35,847 nt of DNA from Myxococcaceae bacterium. GTDB lineage: Bacteria; Myxococcota; Myxococcia; Myxococcales; Myxococcaceae. Below the pieces are notes generated by a model. The model ran no database searches. It was not told where the DNA came from and saw only the letters and a program-made list of their open reading frames with translations. Where the stretch lies: assembly GCA_017881265.1 (NCBI GenBank), contig JADGRA010000029.1, forward strand, positions 1-35,847, written 5' to 3'. Position numbers and translations under genes: made by a program. Below are positions 33,436 to 35,847 of the stretch, piece after piece (position 1 is the stretch's first letter; every line of letters begins with the position of its first letter).

Positions 33436-34028
33436 GTCTGGCCCTCCCGGAGCCGGCGCTGCACGTCCTGCGGCAGTGCCTGGATGGGCGTGTTCTGGCT
33501 CAGTTGCAGCGCCTTCACGTACGCCACCACCGCCCAACGCTCGTCCAGCGGAATCTCCCCGGAGAAGCTGGGCATCAGCCCGTAGCCCTGCGTGATGGCC
33601 TTGTAGAAGAAGCCTGCGGGCTTGTCGGTGAGCGCCACCAGCGAGGGAGGAAGCCTGGTCGCCATGTTGTCCGCCACCATGCTGTCGCCATTGCCCACCA
33701 GGCCATGGCAGTTGGCGCACACAATCTCGTAGCGGTGCCGACCCCGGCGGAGCAGCTCGGCGGTGATGGGAACCGGGACTTCCGTCACCGGCACCCCGTT
33801 GACCTCGCCAGAGGTGATGGCGGGGTGGCCCACCAGCCGCTCCCGCGGCACCGTGCCCTCGGGCGGGGTGCGCATGGCGCGGCCATCGGCAAAAATGTCG
33901 TTGGACCTGTAGGGCAGGTACTTCTCCTGCACCTCCATCCGCTGCAGGACTTGGCTCGCGCTCGTGTTGCCGCAGGTGCACCCACTCGCGGCGAGCGCCA
34001 GGGCGGCCAGGGGAAGGAAGGCCTTCAT
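33423..34028 (-). CDS. actE: Alternative complex III monohaem cytochrome c subunit ActE
   Basis: A 201-residue lipoprotein cytochrome c. The N-terminus [17 protein letters not shown] carries a likely lipobox (ASGC, Cys17). One haem motif CANCH lies at Cys104-Cys107-His108 (EIVCANCHGLVGNGDS), with a likely Met ligand in LMPSFSGEIPL and the usual end DERWAVVAYVKALQLS. ActE is the electron-carrying cytochrome of ACIII and may pass electrons to the caa3 cytochrome domain. It overlaps actD by ATGA upstream and actF by 13 nt downstream. Confidence 0.94.
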
Positions 34029-34579
34029 TCCAAGGACTCCTTCACCACGCTCACCTGGGTGGCGCCGACCGACTCGAGCTCCCGCACGGCCTCCTTGCCG
34101 TCGCTGCCGGGGGCCTGGGCCACGCTAAGCCAGAAGCCGTCGGTGACCGCACTGCGGAAGGCCTCCAATTCGAAGACCGCATGGTACGGCTGGGGCAGTC
34201 GCATCATGATGAGCAGCCCGAAGAAGATGCTGAGCGAGGTCAGCAGCACCGTCGTCTCGAAGGTGATGGGGATGTAGGACAGCGGGCTGATGGGCGGTCG
34301 GCCGCCGACGTTCATGGGCCAGTTGATGCCATTCATCCACACCATCATTGCCATCCCACCGAACATCCCGGTGAGCGCCCCGGCCAGTGCCACCTTGGGC
34401 ACCACCGAGCGCTTCAGCCCGAGGGCCTCATCGCCGCCGTGGAGCGGGTAGGGCGAGTGGGTGTCGACGTCCGTGAAGCCTTTCTCGCGGACCTGGCGGC
34501 AGGCCTTGACCAGCGCCGCGCCCGTCGGGAACTGCCCCAGTACGTAGGTGCGGCCCTGCGGCGCGGTCCCGGTGCTCAT
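34025..34579 (-). CDS. actD: Alternative complex III subunit ActD (DUF3341)
   Basis: A 184-residue membrane subunit with two TM helices (about 62-82, [20 protein letters not shown], and about 102-125, [20 protein letters not shown]) in the DUF3341 layout. A cytoplasmic N-terminal domain begins [24 protein letters not shown] and contains [19 protein letters not shown], the family signature region. [20 protein letters not shown] between the helices is also conserved. The start at 34579 overlaps the actC stop by 4 nt. It helps hold ActC and ActF in the ACIII complex. Confidence 0.94.
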   Translation of the reverse strand: MSTGTAPQGRTYVLGQFPTGAALVKACRQVREKGFTDVDTHSPYPLHGGDEALGLKRSVVPKVALAGALTGMFGGMAMMVWMNGINWPMNVGGRPPISPLSYIPITFETTVLLTSLSIFFGLLIMMRLPQPYHAVFELEAFRSAVTDGFWLSVAQAPGSDGKEAVRELESVGATQVSVVKESLE

Positions 34580-35847
34580 GTCGTCACCACCTGGACGGCA
34601 ACCGCCGGGTGCTGAAGCTCCTCGTTGAGCTCCTTGACCTCGCTCACCGCCACCGCCGGCAGGTACTTGAGGAAGAGCAGGAAGTTCGTACTGAAGAAGC
34701 CGATGGTTCCAACGAAGAGCGTGATGTCGACCCAGGTCGGCGCGTACATGCCCCAGCTCGCGGGCAAGAAGTCGCGGTGCAGCGAGGTGACGATGATGAC
34801 AAACCGCTCGCACCACATGCCGATGTTCACGAGGATGGAGGCCACCCACATGATGGCGATGTTGGTCCGGCAGAACTTGAACCAGAAGATGTGCGGGGTG
34901 ACGACGTTACAGGCAATCATCAGCCAGTAGATGATGCGGAACGGTCCGGTGGCGCGGTTGTAGAAGACGAACCATTCCTCCGGGTTGCCCGAGTACCAGG
35001 CGATGAAGTGCTCCATCAGGTAGCCATAGGAGACGACCATCCCGGTCACCAGGATGAGCTTGTTCATCGCCTCCAGGTGCCGCATCGTGACGACGTGCTT
35101 GAGGCCGAGGAAGTGCCGGGCCGGAACGAGCCACGTCATCACCATCGCGAAGCCAGAGAAGATGGCGCCGGCGACGAAGTAGGGCGGGAAGATGGTGGTG
35201 TGCCAGCCGGGCAGTAAGGCCACCGCGAAGTCGAAGGAGACGATGGTGTGGACGCTCACCACCAGCGGGGTGGAAAGCCCCGCCAAGAGCAGGTAGGCCA
35301 CCTTGTAGTTGTGCCAGTGCCGGCCAGACCCGCGCCAGCCGAGGGCGAACAGGCCGTACACCTTGCGCTGGATGGGGTTGCTGGAAGCGTCCCGGAGCGC
35401 GGCCAGGTCCGGAATCAGGCCCACGAACCAGAACAACACCGACACCGTGAGGTAGGTCGATACCGCGAAGACGTCCCACACGAGCGGGCTCTTGAACTGC
35501 GGCCACATCTGCAGGTCGCTCGGGTAGGGGAACATGAAGTAGGCGAACCACGGCCGTCCGGTGTGCAGCGCCGGGAAGAGCCCGGCGCACATCACCGCGA
35601 AGATGGTCATCGCCTCGGCGAAGCGGTTGATCGCCGTCCGCCACTGCTGCTGGAAGAGGAAGAGGATGGCGGAGATCAGCGTCCCGGCGTGGCCGATGCC
35701 GATCCACCACACGAAGTTGATGATCCCGAACCCCCAGCCGACGGGGATGTTGTTGCCCCAGGTGCCGATGCCGGCGGCCAGCGTGTACGAGAGCGCCAGC
35801 ACGAACAGCCCGACCAGGCCGAGGCACGGCAGGAAGAGCGTCCACCA
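34576..35847 (-). CDS. actC: Alternative complex III membrane subunit ActC (NrfD/PsrC-like), N-terminus cut by the right edge
   Basis: 423 residues are visible; the reading frame is open to the window end, and an internal GTG at 35802 lies within a TM helix and is not the real start. It is a quinol-oxidising membrane subunit of ACIII. Seen: [119 protein letters not shown] and [22 protein letters not shown]. These are the NrfD-like helices of ActC. The electron input modules actA (multihaem) and actB (Fe-S/molybdopterin-like) should lie just right of the window. Confidence 0.96.
   Translation of the reverse strand, partial: WWTLFLPCLGLVGLFVLALSYTLAAGIGTWGNNIPVGWGFGIINFVWWIGIGHAGTLISAILFLFQQQWRTAINRFAEAMTIFAVMCAGLFPALHTGRPWFAYFMFPYPSDLQMWPQFKSPLVWDVFAVSTYLTVSVLFWFVGLIPDLAALRDASSNPIQRKVYGLFALGWRGSGRHWHNYKVAYLLLAGLSTPLVVSVHTIVSFDFAVALLPGWHTTIFPPYFVAGAIFSGFAMVMTWLVPARHFLGLKHVVTMRHLEAMNKLILVTGMVVSYGYLMEHFIAWYSGNPEEWFVFYNRATGPFRIIYWLMIACNVVTPHIFWFKFCRTNIAIMWVASILVNIGMWCERFVIIVTSLHRDFLPASWGMYAPTWVDITLFVGTIGFFSTNFLLFLKYLPAVAVSEVKELNEELQHPAVAVQVVTT

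Overview
The window is a gene-dense, very GC-rich (strong G/C in third codon positions) bacterial chromosome segment. The gene content points to a myxobacterium of the Myxococcaceae/Archangiaceae group: alternative complex III plus an A2-type caa3 oxidase, a full-length Lhr helicase, stand-alone receiver proteins of the type found in myxobacterial hybrid kinases, and a lipoprotein-rich envelope gene set. This placement is an inference from gene content and base composition. No rRNA, tRNA, CRISPR array, insertion sequence or prophage gene was seen.

Layout. (1) 1-2045: an aldehyde dehydrogenase (minus strand, cut by the left edge) is divergent from a 4-oxalocrotonate decarboxylase / 2-keto-4-pentenoate hydratase. 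Together they suggest a semialdehyde-to-oxalocrotonate branch of an aromatic or kynurenine meta-cleavage route. (2) 2092-6439: a CapA-like lipoprotein, an OmpA-family lipoprotein and a secreted amidohydrolase, all on plus. (3) 9861-6591 on minus: a tight cluster apt, AcuI/YhdH-type reductase, D-2-hydroxyacid dehydrogenase and a frameshifted AlkD-like DNA alkylation repair gene. (4) 9950-12038: 2-oxoacid dehydrogenase E1 alpha and beta. (5) 14336-12354 on minus: flavin reductase and MATE exporter, divergent from a fumarylacetoacetate-hydrolase-family gene. The 59-bp space between them carries two inverted repeats. (6) 15446-16222: a degenerate pseudo-receiver protein. 17275-16253: an exported beta-propeller protein. 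18132-17382: the wreck of an M16 peptidase gene with a large internal deletion and several frameshifts. (7) 18289-23614: SRAP (YedK/HMCES) protein followed at 40 bp by a 1535-residue Lhr helicase, a possible DNA-repair pair. (8) 24062-23649: a single-domain response regulator. 24626-24243: an unknown protein. 25728-24760: a LYC1-like GNAT. 27091-25766: a thioredoxin-TPR envelope protein.

(9) 35847-27166 on minus is the main functional unit: ten genes with no gap larger than 2 nt, mostly with 4-nt ATGA/GTGA overlaps. In transcription order they are actC (cut by the right edge), actD, actE, actF, a one-TM protein of unknown function, sco, coxB (CuA plus cytochrome c), coxA, coxC and coxD. They encode a quinol:cytochrome c oxidoreductase (alternative complex III) coupled to a caa3 cytochrome oxidase, plus its copper-insertion factor. 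The unknown small membrane protein in the middle is the best candidate here for an undescribed part of that respiratory system.

No wholly new defence, mobile or biosynthetic system was recognised. The most notable signals are the gapless ACIII-caa3 array with its unassigned small protein, the receiver protein whose phospho-acceptor aspartate is replaced by asparagine, the SRAP-Lhr pairing, a fungal LYC1-like acetyltransferase, and two decaying genes.
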